From: Ignelater luminosus
Taxonomy: Eukaryota > Arthropoda > Insecta > Coleoptera > Elateridae
Direction: 5' to 3'
Length of the DNA: 64,000 nt
Assembly (NCBI GenBank): GCA_011009095.1
Contig: VTPC01091307.1
Span: forward strand, 62,001-126,000
Below are positions 11,709-24,400 of the stretch, piece after piece. The position numbers and the translations under genes were made by a program. The notes under the pieces were generated by a model. That model saw nothing but the letters and a program-made list of their open reading frames with translations. It had not been told where the DNA came from and searched no databases. Positions within the stretch are counted from its first letter, which is position 1; the number at the start of each line of letters is the position of its first letter.

Positions 11709-11710
11709 TA

Positions 11711-13641
11711 TATGTGGATACTTTTCTGAATAATTATACATTTGGTTTTCTGTTTTCTGATAGGAATGTAATTTTTGCAACAATGTAACACAAACAGTTT
11801 TATAATATGTAGTGCACTGGCACTTGTATATTAAAAATTTATAAGCATCCGCCTCATCTTCATATGTTATTGGGCATGATTTAAAAGTTTAAGCATTAAA
11901 CGGTGTCATTCACAATAGTAAACTGTGTAATAAATGTTGCACATCAGGTGATTCAAATAATCATTCAGAAAAGAAAAAGAGAATTTCATACTCTAGACTG
12001 TATTTTTGTAACCTTTCAAGATTAGTACACGTTCGCACGAATTTTTTTCTTCGAGTACCATCACCTCTGAAGGTATTCATTTTTCTTGCTAAATTGTCCT
12101 GTATGTATTATGTGCAGTTGGAAAGTTCTCAGAAAATTTGACATTGACAGTTGTAACATGATGTTACCAAGTGCCAGGTGTGATGTGTTGTAGTGCCAAT
12201 ATTTCGAGCCGATGTATTACAACAGTTTAAACTACTTTCGAGTCTTGAGACACGTTCGCTTCTGCAAAATTCCCGTTCAACGAGTTCGCAATCTATGTTG
12301 TCCTGCTACCAAGTAGGTATTCGCTGCCTAAATTTAAACCGTAAATTTCAGAAAGATTTGCTAAGCTTTTTAAACTATTTATTTAAGACACTAAAGGTAA
12401 GACAATCCCTGTTGCTTACTAAACTAAGCCGTTTCTATTATAGTAATCTACAATACTCATTAAAGACTAGACTGATTCTCTTATTACATTTTAAGAATGA
12501 AGAATAAGAATAATAATAACCGACAACATAAGAAATAAAATATAAAACGTAGAGAAGCTAACACCAAGAGGTGATGTTTTTTACACTTTTCGTACATATA
12601 CTGCAGGCTGCGAGCTACTTCCAATGTTTTTTATTTGCCATTTATACAGCATTTACACGTATCGCCATGTTTCGTGACGACTGTATCTGGATTGACGCAA
12701 GTATCCTTCTAAAGCGTGACTAGAGGCAAGTATCTTGGGAATCATCTGCTATGATCTTATATTCCCAAAAGACTTCCCCAGCAATTTCGTACCTTCGTTT
12801 CTTGCAATGCAATCAAACTCGGCTTCTCGAAAGTTGTTTTTCCTTAAAGTTGTGATAGAATTTCATTTGAATAAAATATTAGAAAGTTGAAAGATAGTAA
12901 TAAATAAATAAAATGTTTTTGATAAAGTTTAAATAATCTGTTTGTATACTGTGATTATTAGAATTTCTAGGTTTAGAAATACTTAAACATTGATGATACG
13001 AAAGTGAGTTTTCGCAATAAAAGATATAAATGAAAGCAAGTTACTCACATTAAATTTTACGATAGCTTTGTCGTGTAGTGAAGGTATGACTTCGATGTCG
13101 AAATACATTTCGCATTCACAGATCAATGCCGTTATATCGCTTTAACTGAAAACAGCTTTAGTAAAATGTTTTCACAACTACTACTATTATTTCTACTAAT
13201 TATTACATTTTACCAAATTATTTTCAATATTGCGGCACATTGCTATTTCTTCCTCTTTATTATTGGGCACTTTCTCAGCTAATAGACACAAAAATACTAT
13301 TTCATTTCCATATCTCATTCATTACCATATTCACCAGTGGTTGTTAAATATAGAAACGGAAATACTTAATCAAGCACTAAATATACTAGTAGTACATTCG
13401 CATTTTGAAATCTGTTTAGTATGGAAATGAATATTGATATTTGTAGAAAACTTACATAGTATTTCACAGCCTATGAGGTTACTATTAAAATAAATGCCCT
13501 AAATTATTGCTAGCTTTCGTAACAAATTCAACCTTGTATTTATTCTGGACATAGTAGGAATGAGAATTAATGATTAGCCTTGTACTTTGGTTATTATTTT
13601 TCTAAAATAATCGGGCAGATGCTTTCAATTCATTGTGTATA
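11711..13641. other. No gene recognised
   Basis: About 1.9 kb of AT-rich sequence. The frames at 12193-12507 and 13230-13430 have no motif I can place, and no paired ends were found. Confidence 0.5.
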
Positions 13642-13706
13642 CGAGGTGTGTAAATAAACTAAGAAGACTGGCAACGTAGAGTTCGATGTGGCAGCACTGG
13701 GAACTA

Positions 13707-13981
13707 CCGGCACAGATTAAATAAAGGTCAGATGTTTCACTCCTTATTCCACCAATGTTCCCATTTTTTGTCTCTGCACAATTACATTTGCAGCTCTGGG
13801 AGTTTACCATGCCTACTCCTTTACGCGGGTTTTATGGAAATTGCATACCAAGCTGTGCTGCTTGCGCAGTACATGTCAAAATATCAAGCTCTGGGAGTTG
13901 CTTTGAGAAAGAGAGAGAGCAATAGAATCCACAAATTTGTCGAAGTGAAATATCTGACTTTTATTTAATCTGTGCTACCGG
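13707..13981. repeat. 275-bp inverted-repeat segment nested in the mariner leader
   Basis: 13707-13740 (CCGG, then CACAGATTAAATAAAGGTCA...) is repeated in inverse at 13945-13981 with few differences (the right copy has a 3-base TAG insertion after CCGG). The interior holds two direct copies of AGCTCTGGGAGTT (13792-13804 and 13887-13899). It looks like a small non-autonomous DNA element that inserted into the mariner leader; no clean target duplication was found. Confidence 0.6.
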
Positions 13982-14104
13982 TTTACAGGGAAGATGGGTC
14001 AACATGTAATGCTCCGCCAATACGAGTTTTAACTCTGTAGTCATTTGGTTGTCCGTAGGAATTTTTTTCGCAAACTGTCTTTTTCTATTGCGCCCTAAAA
14101 ATGA

Positions 14105-15072
14105 GTGATATCAATTGTGAGTAACGTTGTGCTGTCAGGTTTTGTTTCAGACTTGGTCACAGTGCAACAGAAACTTTTGCAAAGCTTCAGCACGCCTATG
14201 GAGAAAATATTTTGTCAAGGGCCCAGGCTTTCAGGTGGTTTAAGGCATTTTCAGACGGAAGAGAACAGATTGAAGATGAACCTTGCAGCGGCAGGCTTGC
14301 AACTGCAAGAATTGACGAAGATGTTGCCAGAATTCGGGATTTTGTACGTTCTGATCGTCGCTTGACAGTTAAAATGATCGGGGAACAGCTGACTCACACC
14401 ACCGTTCATAAGGTCTTGACTAATGAATTGGGGATGAGGAAAACCTGCACAAAATGCCTTCGAAAAATCTTTTGCAGGAACAAAAGAACAACAAGAGGGA
14501 CACGTGCCTTGACTTCTTGGAGCGGATTGAAAATGAACCTCATTTTCTGGAACGTGTCATTACTGGTGACGAGTCTTTTGTCTTTCAGTACAACCCGGAA
14601 ACGAAGCGCCAGAGCTAGGAATAGAACACTTCAAGCTCACCAAGGCCAGAAAAGCAAGAATGAGCAAGGCGAAAATCAAAACCATGCTGATTTGCTTTTT
14701 TGATAGCCAGGGAATCGTCCAGGAAGAGTCTGTGCCTGAAGGTCAAATGGTAAATCAACGATTTTACCGAGGAGTTCTTGAAGGATTTAGAAAAAGGGTC
14801 ATGCGTGTGAGACCAAGCATTAATAACAACTAGAGACTGTATTTTCAATTAATGAATTTTTTACAAGACTTCCTGTAGCTCCTCAGTCCCCTTATTTCCC
14901 TGAGTTGAGTTCTTGTGACTTCTTTCTCTTCCCGAGATTGAACAATCACCTCATAAGTCGTCATTTTGGGACACTAGAAAACATTAAAACTGCCGTGACC
15001 GACCAGCTGAAGGCAAGAGTGAAGAAATTGTCTCAAGGCAATTACGTTGAAGGAGACAATGTCGAATTGTAA
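14105..15072 (+). pseudogene. Mariner transposase pseudogene
   Basis: Recognisable mariner blocks occur in order: AQAFRWFKAFSDGREQIEDEP from 14215 (helix-turn-helix region, family WFxRFKxGRxSxEDxPRSGRP), FVRSDRRLTVKMIGEQL near 14340, VITGDESF near 14560 (first catalytic Asp), then KNEQ/KARMSKAKIK-type sequence near 14650, and near 14880-14935 SPYFPELSSCDFFLF (family SPDLAPCDFFLF, third catalytic residue). FGTLENIKTAVTDQLKA and QGNYVEGDN close the gene near 15060. The DNAPAH block that holds the second aspartate is missing between about 14820 and 14865, and several frameshifts and a stop are present, so no active protein can be made. Confidence 0.85.
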
Positions 15073-15133
15073 TCTTAATGGAATAAAAAAAATTATAAAA
15101 ATCAATCCCAATACTTTATTTATACACCTCATA

Positions 15134-15661
15134 AGCTTATTACACTTTTTCTAATGGTATGGTCTTTGCTAGTTGCCAATAAGAACATTCCATTTTCTTA
15201 AAATGTCGTAATAGTATTTGCAACTTTGCCTTTGTTGAATTGACTGAATTATTTCAATGAATTTTACGTTTTCCCACGATGCAACTCAGAACTTGGTTGC
15301 GATATTCTACATGTTGGTATTCATTTTCCAATGACTAAGAAAGGTTTATATACTCGTTCTGTTTGTTTGGTTGTCTGTCTTCTCGATAACTGGAACTTTT
15401 CAAATTCTTCTTTCAAGGGTTCTGGTTTTATAAAGGTTTAAAAATGAATATTAACTACTAACATTTGAGATCCGTAAAACATTAACTATAAATAGAGGTT
15501 TCCATTATCAGAATTTACGGGTAATATAAAAACTTTTGAGTTTTATCAGATTTGAGGAGTAGGAAAGAATGCTGGTCGAGCAGCTGAAGAAAGATATCTG
15601 TAGGTGAAACGTGCAACTCAAATTTGGAGTTTGTGTAAAATTTCAATTTATTTCTAACTTG
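15134..15661. other. No gene recognised
   Basis: AT-rich spacer. A TGTTTGTTTGGTTGTCTGTC stretch near 15359-15378 resembles leader sequences seen at ends of some insect DNA elements, but I could not pair it with anything on the right. Confidence 0.4.
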
Positions 15662-17597
15662 ACCATGAGTGGAGTACTGGAAACTGTCTTAATTGCTCAA
15701 GTAGGCTTCTGATATGAATAATCTAAGTTTGCCTCGATTTACGATTGGAGCTTTAGCTGTGATAATAAAAAACTTTGAAATTTTCGAACTTTTTCCGATC
15801 TTTGTCAAATTTCTACAAAACTAAGCGTTTAATCAAAAAGTCCACTATTACCAAGAATGTAGAGCACTAAATTTTGCGTCGATTGTGCATTAATACTTTA
15901 CTATTTAATAAAGTGGTCTTGTAGAAAAGCTACGTCAGGAAACGCCATTTTTCACATTTTTCGAAAAACACTCATTATGTCACCATACAACGTGCAATAT
16001 CTACGAATTAAGCAGTTTAACACAAAATTATATAGAATCAAAGTTGTAGAGCATCAAATACTTTATTCAGAAAATCCAAGAAGGTGCCGAAAAACCTAAC
16101 CAGTAAGTAGATATTACACTTTTTAAATTTTCAGGCAATCGCATAATTAACGACCAACATCAGTAGCTGAAATAACTCCATGTGCAAGACAGTTGATTTT
16201 CGTCTTTAGTTTTGATTAATCTCCTTTCTTTTTTTGAACAAATGATTATTGTAAGAAATAATTTCAATGAATCTAGAAGGTCATCTTCAACTTTATCCAG
16301 GAACGTGTCTGAAGATGGGTACGTCTCCATTTCATAAACTCGTGATCTGATGCCTTCCACGATTACAGCCGCTGCAGTTTTAACAATTTGGTTGCTTTCC
16401 TCTTGTTGGTTTTTTCTTCTGTCCTCATACCACATGTCCGATATGATGGAATAGTCTGTGTTTCAAAAGCGTATTATGGTTTTTTGTGCTGATTTACTTT
16501 TTCAACGAATAACAAATCTTCACCATACCTTTTGAACAGTCTTTTTTGTATCGTCTCGATCTTTGAAATGTATTAATGGTAGTTCTTCAAAATGTCCTCG
16601 AGGGAGAATTGGCATTCCTCTTCATTTTCTTTTAAATGGTCGCAAATGAAATTCACGCAGGCAGAGACCTCATCACTTTTTGGTCGTTCACTGCTGCTAT
16701 GTGTTGCAACCTCAGTTTTGAAAAACCTTTTCGCACAATTATCATCAGCAACAATAAGATCTTCAATGTGTCCGACTTGCTTGAGACCCCCATTCATCAT
16801 TCCATTTTGTCACTATTTCCATTATCGATTTTGAAAAAGTCTGTCATAACTTCACAAACATTTCTTTTTGAAATCGGTTTCTTCACCTCTTTTTTTATAT
16901 AATCTTGTGATGCGTCTTTTCCGGAAAATAAACAGTTTGCTTAAAATACAAATTTTTGAATTGGGGCTCCTTTTCCACTTCAACTGGTCTAACATAATGT
17001 TTCTTGGAATAAGATTTCCTGCACTTTTCATAAACAACAACAGCGGTAAGGTTCACCAAAACAACATGTTTGCCATTCTTTCTTATCTTACTCCGCTCTG
17101 TAAGCGTTTGAAGGCCTTTTTCTTTCACTTTGGTGACACCTACCCCGTCTGCAACGCTTTTACCGCAAATAAAACATTCGGACATAGCGCTGACAAACAG
17201 ACGAACGTGAGTAAGTAACAGTTAGAGCGTTTTTGAAAATTTTTTCTGAACGATTGGGTTTCAACCTGATTGTAACCCAAGTGCTGGTTTATTTAATACG
17301 AGACGAAATCAATGTTTTTAAAAAGTGTGAAAAGTGGGTGTTTCTGACGTAGTTTTTCTACAAGACCACTTGATGAAATTGCAGAGTGTGAGTATTCAAT
17401 CGACGCAGAATTTAATGCTCTACATTTTTGGTAATAATGGACTTTTCAATTAAACGCTTGGTTTTGGAGTAATTTGAGAAAAATTACGAGGTTTTTTTTA
17501 ACATCATGGTTGAAGCTTCACTAGGAAATCGGATCAAACTCAGATTATTCATATCAGAGACCTACTTGAGTGATTAAAACAGTTTCCAGAGTCCATC
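15662..17597 (-). mobile_element. 1.9-kb element with about 310-bp inverted arms and a broken zinc-finger gene, superfamily unplaced
   Basis: 15662-15985 and 17300-17597 are diverged inverted copies of each other. Shared blocks include CTGGAAACTG, CTCAAGTAGG, GATATGAATAATCT, AAGCGTTTAAT, TGCGTCGATTG and AAGTGGTCTTGTAGAAAA. Between the arms lies a minus-strand pseudogene (16160-17185). Arms plus an internal gene indicate a DNA transposon, probably an internally shortened copy. I could not find a clean target duplication or settle the outermost base, and the arms may extend a little further. Confidence 0.7.
16160..17185 (-). pseudogene. Broken zinc-finger protein gene of an unplaced, transposon-associated insect family
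   Basis: From 17185 the minus strand reads MSECFICGKSVADGV...VTKVKEKGLQTL, with a Cys-x2-Cys pair and a later NLTAVVVYEKCRKSY; relatives I recall have His-x2-CRKxY there, so the His appears replaced by Tyr. A second Cys pair would fall near 16930-16950, where the frame is broken (a YFPEKTHHK-type reading, against CxFCGK in relatives). Further pieces are 16573-16800 (CVNFICDHLKENEEECQFSLEDIL) and 16160-16435 (MWYEDRRKNQQEESNQIVKTAAAVIVEGIRSRVYEMETYPSSDTFL, split by frameshift). Insects carry many multi-copy proteins with this order of parts. I recognise the pattern but know no function; no transposase core is visible in this copy. Confidence 0.5.
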
Positions 17598-18490
17598 CAT
17601 TTTTGGGCCTAATTTTTCATTTTGTTGCTTCTGACTGGATTATAACCGGATATGGCTCAATGATAATTTCCTAATTGGTACATATACTGGACACTCTTAG
17701 GATTAATTCCTAAGTTCCAGTACAGCATATTCAAGTTGCTCAGTTATGCTGTTTTTTGTTCAGGCATTCCATGGCAATATTCTACGTTCCGCTTCTTATA
17801 GTTCTATTTTTGAGCATATTATGTTAATTAAAATTCTAATCTGATTCGTCAGAGAAGATCGAATGTGACCAAGCCAAAATTCTTACTTATTAAACCGGCA
17901 AAAGCAGCAGCAGTTTTAAAAATAACGATACAGTATACGAAGACAGCGCTACTTTTATAATTAGAATAGAACTCTAGTAAATATAAAATTTAATTTTGGA
18001 AAATTTAAGACGGATATTCAACGAAATTGAAACTTAAAGGTAATAAACTGAAAACAAGGTGAAGAAACTGAAATGGTAAAGCAGTTAATAACTTGGGTAT
18101 ATATGTAATTATGTTCCTTGACTTGAAGCAGAGAAAACGCAACTATCCAAGAATGAATTGTTTTTGACATGCAAGGTATTTCAAAAGATTGGATTTTAGA
18201 TTTCCAATTTATTTGGAAACAACACATTTTAGAAAAAAAATCCAAAACGAACTTTTCTTGAAACTGTGTGTGTATGATTTTAAGAGATAAGGTTGCACGT
18301 TTGACCATCGGCATAAGATTCCCTGTTTCTAAGCAAAGTACTTGTCCTTCCTTATATCAATCCTTGATGAAAATATTGACTACTTAAATTTGGCAAGTCT
18401 TTCATTATAAAAATTTGGTCATGAAACAGAATAAATGTCTTATAGTAACAGCCACCCAAAAAGATCTCATTTTGATATCGCGGATCAATG
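17598..18490. other. No gene recognised
   Basis: AT-rich spacer. The 98-codon minus frame at 18018-18314 has no motif I can place. Confidence 0.5.
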
Positions 18491-18618
18491 TCGCGCACCC
18501 AAACGAACTCTCGCCCTAGCGACCTCGCGCCCAAATGTCTTCGTATCCAAACGACCTCGCTCCCAATCAGTTTCGTTCCCAAACGGCCGGCGCCCAGTTG
18601 ACTTTGCGCCCAGAATTT
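18491..18618. repeat. GC-rich 16-bp minisatellite, about 8 degenerate units
   Basis: The units follow TCGCGCCCAAACGACC and start at 18491 (18 bp), 18509, 18525, 18541, 18557, 18573, 18589 (15 bp) and 18604. The middle units keep an exact 16-base step while up to half their bases differ, so phase is better kept than sequence. The array is rich in CpG inside AT-rich surroundings. The minus-strand frame over it (18352-18705) and two plus frames are consequences of the repeat, not genes. Confidence 0.85.
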
Positions 18619-21299
18619 CTGATCTCGATATCGCATATTCTCTATTATCTTGAAAACAGCGTATTTCATTTGCTTATATTTACGGTCAGTAAACACTTCT
18701 TGCATTCTATAGCACCCAATTCCAAACTAGCCGGTTGCCTATCTAATATGTTTTAAAGCACAAAAATGTTTTGATAAAAAATGTATGCTTACTGCCTCAA
18801 CTTAAAAAAGAAAAAAATCTTTTAAAATAAAATTAAGGCTGATGATTCATGATTAAACCCTAAAAACGATAAAATTACAATTTGCCCTACAAAGTCATAA
18901 AAAAAAGATAAGACATCTCATCGGCGGAAATTCCAGTAGATGAAAATCTACAAATTTGGTTTGAGGATCTACTGCTACTTAGAAAGTCTATTACCATTTC
19001 AAATCGAATTTGTGTATAAAGACTTGGATAGCTTGATTTCTTTCCCTGAAGCATACGTATACAAAATACAATTCTTTTTATTTTTGGCTTAAGTTTGTAT
19101 ACCGATGCATCTTAGTAAACATTCATTGTTGTAGATAATTATATTCGTTTATTATATTTTGCCTTCCATTTATTAAAATATTTTGGGCAGTTTGCTGACT
19201 GCAATCTTCGTCGCAAAATACTTTAATTGTAATAATCAATCGTTAAATCGAAATTCATTTGTGGATGTTCACCATTTGGAAATCTGTCAATTTCTGTACC
19301 AGAAAGTTTATTAAAACGCATTTTTCTGTTTCAATGCTTGTTATACTGACTGATGATAACAGATTAAAAACCTCTGAGTTTTTCCCAAGCAGCAAAATTA
19401 AAACTGACACAAAACATACCACCAAAAAAAAGTGTCAAGTATTTACAAAAACGTGTACAATGCCTTTGACCCTATTACCATACATCACATGGTAGAAGGT
19501 AATTTATCTTTATAAACATGAGCGTTTTTACATTTTTTAACTTAATTGTTAAGGAATATGTTCGCACAAAACATAACATTTTTCAGTTCCGACCCTATTA
19601 TTATGTAACGGTCAGTTATCTCTGCATCACATTTTAAATTAGTCACGAATTACAAGAGTAGCCGCTAAAATTAACGGTCACGAATTTTTTTTTTTTAATT
19701 TTTGTTCCTCTCTAAAACATATCTGAGGGTTAATAGCCGTAGTAGTCGATGTCCTTAATATAAACAAAGGCGACTAATTACTGTTCGAAGTTTTACTACA
19801 GTTTGTAAATTTCATTAACACTTATAAAATTGATTAATCATTGATTTCCTTTAAAAAGGAATGAATTTTCTGTTGTTACTCACGTTCAGGATAAAAAACA
19901 TATTTGTTCAGCTAGAACGAATCAGTCATGCTTACATTAAAAATCTAATAATGTTTTTTCCTTTTTGATCATTTCCCATTTGTTCATAAAAGTATAAAAA
20001 GAAATTTCTCGCATATTTCTGCAATTTTCGTTTTTCTTCATAAATAACTTTATAACCTCACCATTTTTTTCCACTTCCACTCGTATTATCTTTCAACTTC
20101 TTCCAAATTGAATTCTTCTATTATTAATGTATCCAGTCAGTGTTGTTACATTTTTTTCCTCTGTTTGTATTATACCTACTCATCTATTTTTAAATTCTCA
20201 ACTTTTATCACTCTAGCTCCGCAGGAAGGAATTTCCAGAGCAAAAAATTGCATTCGATGTAAATTTAATTAGATACTTCAAGATGTAATTGCCGTATTCA
20301 CGCTAGCATTTGCGCAAACGGCAAAACTATGTCAGTGTCACTTGAAAAAAATCCAACTTCCCCTTCACAATATTCTTGGTACTACGCATTATTAATTTCC
20401 TTTTATCGATTAATCCGTTACTTCCACTAAACAAAGTAAGGGTACATTTGTTATTCTGTTGGAATTACCGTTTAATTCTGATTCATTTGGGAAAATTTTA
20501 TTAGTGGTTTTATTTTTAAGAAGTTACAGTAGAAATTGCTTTTCTCCGTTGAGATTTTAGCAGTGGCAATATTATTTTTTTGTTGCATTTTTGCGGTATT
20601 ATTTAAAATTATTTGTTAAACCAACGTTGTTTATAAACTGTGAAAACCACATCTATCCAACGAGAGATGACAAATTGTATTTTTTAGGAGTCACGCACAC
20701 CATTCGAAGGAAACCCCCATGCTATATATATCACCACTTTTTCGTTTCCGTGACCCTTTAACTTTTATTTTAAATATAGATTTAAATCAATTTTTGACGA
20801 ATCTGATTTTTAATCATTCTGCTAAAAGAATAACATTTATTTCTATATTTGTTTATTGATAACGGAAGTGAAACGTCGCAGTTGTAGTAAAAACTGAAAA
20901 TAATCAAACTGCTTATTAGTAACGTCGAATTACTATTATTAATAGTGTATATCATAAATAAAGTAATGTTCACACTTTTACATTTATTTGCGATTTTTCG
21001 CAGATTTGATAATGACCTTTTGGTAGGGCGTAAATAAAGGTTATTTAATATTACATACTTTTTCCTTTTTTCGTTGCAATCAAAACTGTAAGTAAACAAG
21101 AGTAAGAGAGATAAACAGAAAGTAGTTTTTTATTACATCACCCTACATAATCAATATTATCGCTTAGCCTTACTAAGCCGTCCAGTTGTTGTGCGCATCT
21201 CCAACCTTCCGTTGCGGTCTTAACTTAATGCGTTTGAATTAACTATTGAAGTTATCCAATTTGATTATTTGCTGACACTTGGAACACTCTGCATTCAAA
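18619..21299. other. Upstream region of Upp; no other gene recognised
   Basis: No protein motif or paired repeat stood out in this AT-rich stretch. The proximal part (about 21120-21299) must contain the 5' untranslated region and probably the promoter of Upp, unless there is an upstream non-coding exon. An initiator-like TCCAGTT occurs at 21181, but I see no convincing TATA box or downstream element, so no promoter is called. Confidence 0.5.
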
Positions 21300-21475
21300 A
21301 TGCCAGAGCATACAATCATGAATAACGGTATTAACGGCAATTACAATAACAACTGTATTCACGATGATGATCATGATAACTTTCATCATTATAGTGATTT
21401 AGAAGAAACTGAAACTGAAAAACTTGAAAGGGGTAAAAAGTGTAATAAACGCAAATGTATTTTGCATAAGATCCG
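21300..21475 (+). CDS. Upp: Upp coding exon 1 (start codon)
   Basis: This exon runs from the ATG at 21300 to the donor CCG|GTAATT at 21475/21476. It gives 58 codons plus two bases that complete an Arg codon with exon 2. It codes for the acidic, His/Asn-rich leader (MPEHTIMNNG..., DDDHDNFHHYSD) followed by a basic GKKCNKRKC stretch. The GGTAAAAAG near 21431 looks like a donor but would put exon 2 out of frame. The leader has no conserved match I know, so the exact start is less certain than the later exons. Confidence 0.78.
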
Positions 21476-24400
21476 GTAATTCTGTTTTATTTGTTACTTT
21501 TTTTAATTTTCTTAGATCTAATAATAATACGTGCAAATTATTTTCAGGTATCCAGATGGATCCGTTAAACTTAGAAATCCCCACATCGAACTTATGGATC
21601 AGGATATCCTGTACCATCTAGCATTAGGCAGTGGTTCGCATGATCTTGTGGAAATGTTCGGCGATGTTAAGGTAAACAAACAAAAATTTTGGAAATTAAT
21701 CATCAATTAGTATGAGACTTAAATATTTAAAATTGCAAAATGCACTGTAGATTTTATTTATTAATATGTTTAAGTAATTAAGTTTAACGGAAGTTTGCTT
21801 TTATTATCTATGTTTTTCCTTTCGAGTTACTTTGAGTATATAATTATACATGCATCGAAGTGGTTCATTGTATCATTTAATGATATATTACATAGTAATG
21901 CTATTTAATATGATGCAATGGAAAAAACTGGGAAATGCTCGACTTACTTAGAGAAATACTTAAATCAAAACTGCATCTCGGAATGAATAAAAAGTAAAAA
22001 TCTATTTCTTGTTTTACCCTAAAAAACAAACTTTGGATAATTCTACTATCACTAGTTTTGTTTCTTTAAGATGCAGATTAGAATAATATCTTTGTAAATA
22101 ATGGAAAATAAAATTGAAGATTAATAAGGTTGAAGATGACTTAATATAATCGCAATAATATAATCAGACCATAATAAGTAATTTAACGTGTTAGTCCTGA
22201 ATTGTTCATTTTTGAAAGTTTTAAGCAAGAGAGAATTGTAATACGGCACGGGTATTATGTAATATAAAAAAAGAGATGAAATTGATGTTATTGCTAAATC
22301 CTTAATCCTAAACATCACTAATACATAATTTTCCATCCAATGGAACCGAGATTTTTGTTTTGAAATCGTTTGAAAAATCCAAGAAAGATTTGTTTCTTTT
22401 GGATGAATTTTAGACTTAAAAAAGAAATGCTTGTTTATATCACTGTCTGCAAAGAAAAAGATGACATCTATAAGTTTATACGTGATAGATAGTACAGAAT
22501 TTGGTTTGAACACTTTCTATTTATTTCATTTATTTCCAACATTGTAGATTAAGTCAAAATTTTGTATTATAAGTTTTTTAATAAAAAGCATTAGATCATA
22601 CTATAAAAGTGAAGTTACGGATCATCTTTATGTAATAAAATATTTTTTAAGTAACACCGAATGCATGACAGCGTCTGATCATTTTTAGCATCGAACATTA
22701 TAAGTAGAAAATTCTAAATGTGTTAGATCTTAAATAAATGTGACTCAGGTATAATGGGAACGTGCAAGTTCCTGGATGAAAAGTGTTTTTGACAAAGGAA
22801 GCAAAGTATTACTCAGCCCATCTGACAGTCTTTCTATCATAACTAGATGACGACTACAAGTTTATAATATTTACGCTTAGCAAAATCACTAACAAACACT
22901 GAAGATTGACAAGGTCTTACCGGAAATATATTATAAATGATCTAATTAGCCCTGTTATGAATATTTCAAGCATAACAGAAGAAAAGGTTGGATAAGTAGT
23001 AGAAGGTACATAAGACAAAGAATTGCAGTAATAGAACTTGGTGTTTACCTGCTTTTACTGTAAGGAATTCCAACCAACCTAGACTCTTAAGGTTTGTGTT
23101 TGATGCACGAGCTTCTGTTATAAGTTTGCATAATAGCCTTTTAACAGGTCCAGATATGCTTGATAACTTGGGAAGAATTCAGAAAAAAATATTGTCTTTA
23201 CAGCTGACATTCACTAGGTCCACATCCGAAAGGAAGGTAGAAACAGTTAAAGGTTTCTGTGGAAATGAAATAATCAAGAATTTCAGAAGTTTCAGCAACA
23301 TTCATGATATGAAAACAATTCCGTGAAGTTCCAACAAGAGCATACATAAGCATGCTCTGTAATATGTAACTAACGGTACAAAAGACACAATTTGATGACT
23401 TTAATGTCAATCTATGATCCTATACGATTTTTAAGAAATTTTACCGTAAAAGAAAAAATAATAGTTCAAAAGATCTGGCAATCAAGAAAAAGGTTGGGAT
23501 GAAGAGTTGGAAGAAGAAATAATGACTAAGTGGACAAAATGGTTAAAAGAGCTAAGAAATGTAGAAAAAATAAAAATACTAAGGTGGTACATTCGAAATA
23601 TCTACCTGTGTTCAGATATAACTCTACTCACAAATTTAATAAAAGAAATAAAAGAAACCACCAGCATCACATCAAAAACTGGTACTAAATATCGACAAAA
23701 GAGAATGTGGCAGATGAACGATGGTACCGGAAGAAGTAAAGCAGTTGGTTGTACAGTAAACAACCAGTGTTCCAATGAACTTTTCTAAAGCAAAAAAGAA
23801 TTTTTTATAGATGAATGTAGATGATGCAGATTTTAAATTCTCACTTGATGTCAAAAGATTTTCCTCGTGGTTGAAATTAATAAAAACAGCAGCTTGGATT
23901 TTGAAAATTCTTCAGGTTAGAAGAAAAGTAACACTTTCGATTGAACTTTTGGGCGATGAACTCCTCAAGGCAGAAAAGCAATGGCTAAAAAGTATTGAGA
24001 TAAATGATTTTCTAAATATATTCAAAAGAGCAGTTTTAAAATCAAACAATTTTAGATAAAGAAGGTACATACTGATTGTAAGACTAAAGTGAAGATCAGT
24101 CGTTTCACAAGACTTTAGAAGAATATATGAAAAACTCAATAATTCTGCTTCACAACATTACTGTACAAGATTCTTAATTAATCACTACAAAATTTGAGGC
24201 GCCGCAAAATTTGAGAGACGACAAAATTTAAGAGACGATAAAAATTCAAAATTCAGGGAGTTTCCCGGTGACTGAGAAAATTTCAGAGATGTTTCAAAAA
24301 TATTTTTTTCTACCTTAACATGGTCAAGTATCTAATTATTGAAATAAAAAAATATTAATTGACCAATTGAAAATTTCGGGAATTATAGAAATATCAAAAA

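Larger units (their letters stand above)
13642..15131 (+). mobile_element. Dead mariner (DD34D-type) with a nested inverted-repeat insert
   Basis: The ends match as inverted repeats: 13642 reads CGAGGTGTGTAAATAAA and the complement of the right end reads TGAGGTGTATAAATAAA. TA flanks both sides (13640-13641 and 15132-15133). The transposase remnant on the + strand starts before 14212. The length of 1490 bp exceeds the usual 1.3 kb because about 275 bp carrying its own inverted ends (13707-13981) sits in the 5' untranslated part. Confidence 0.85.

Noticed and set aside
21180..21222. Initiator (TCCAGTT) with a downstream GGTCT as Upp core promoter
   Set aside because: The downstream motif is at the wrong distance for a DPE and there is no TATA box; too weak to call.
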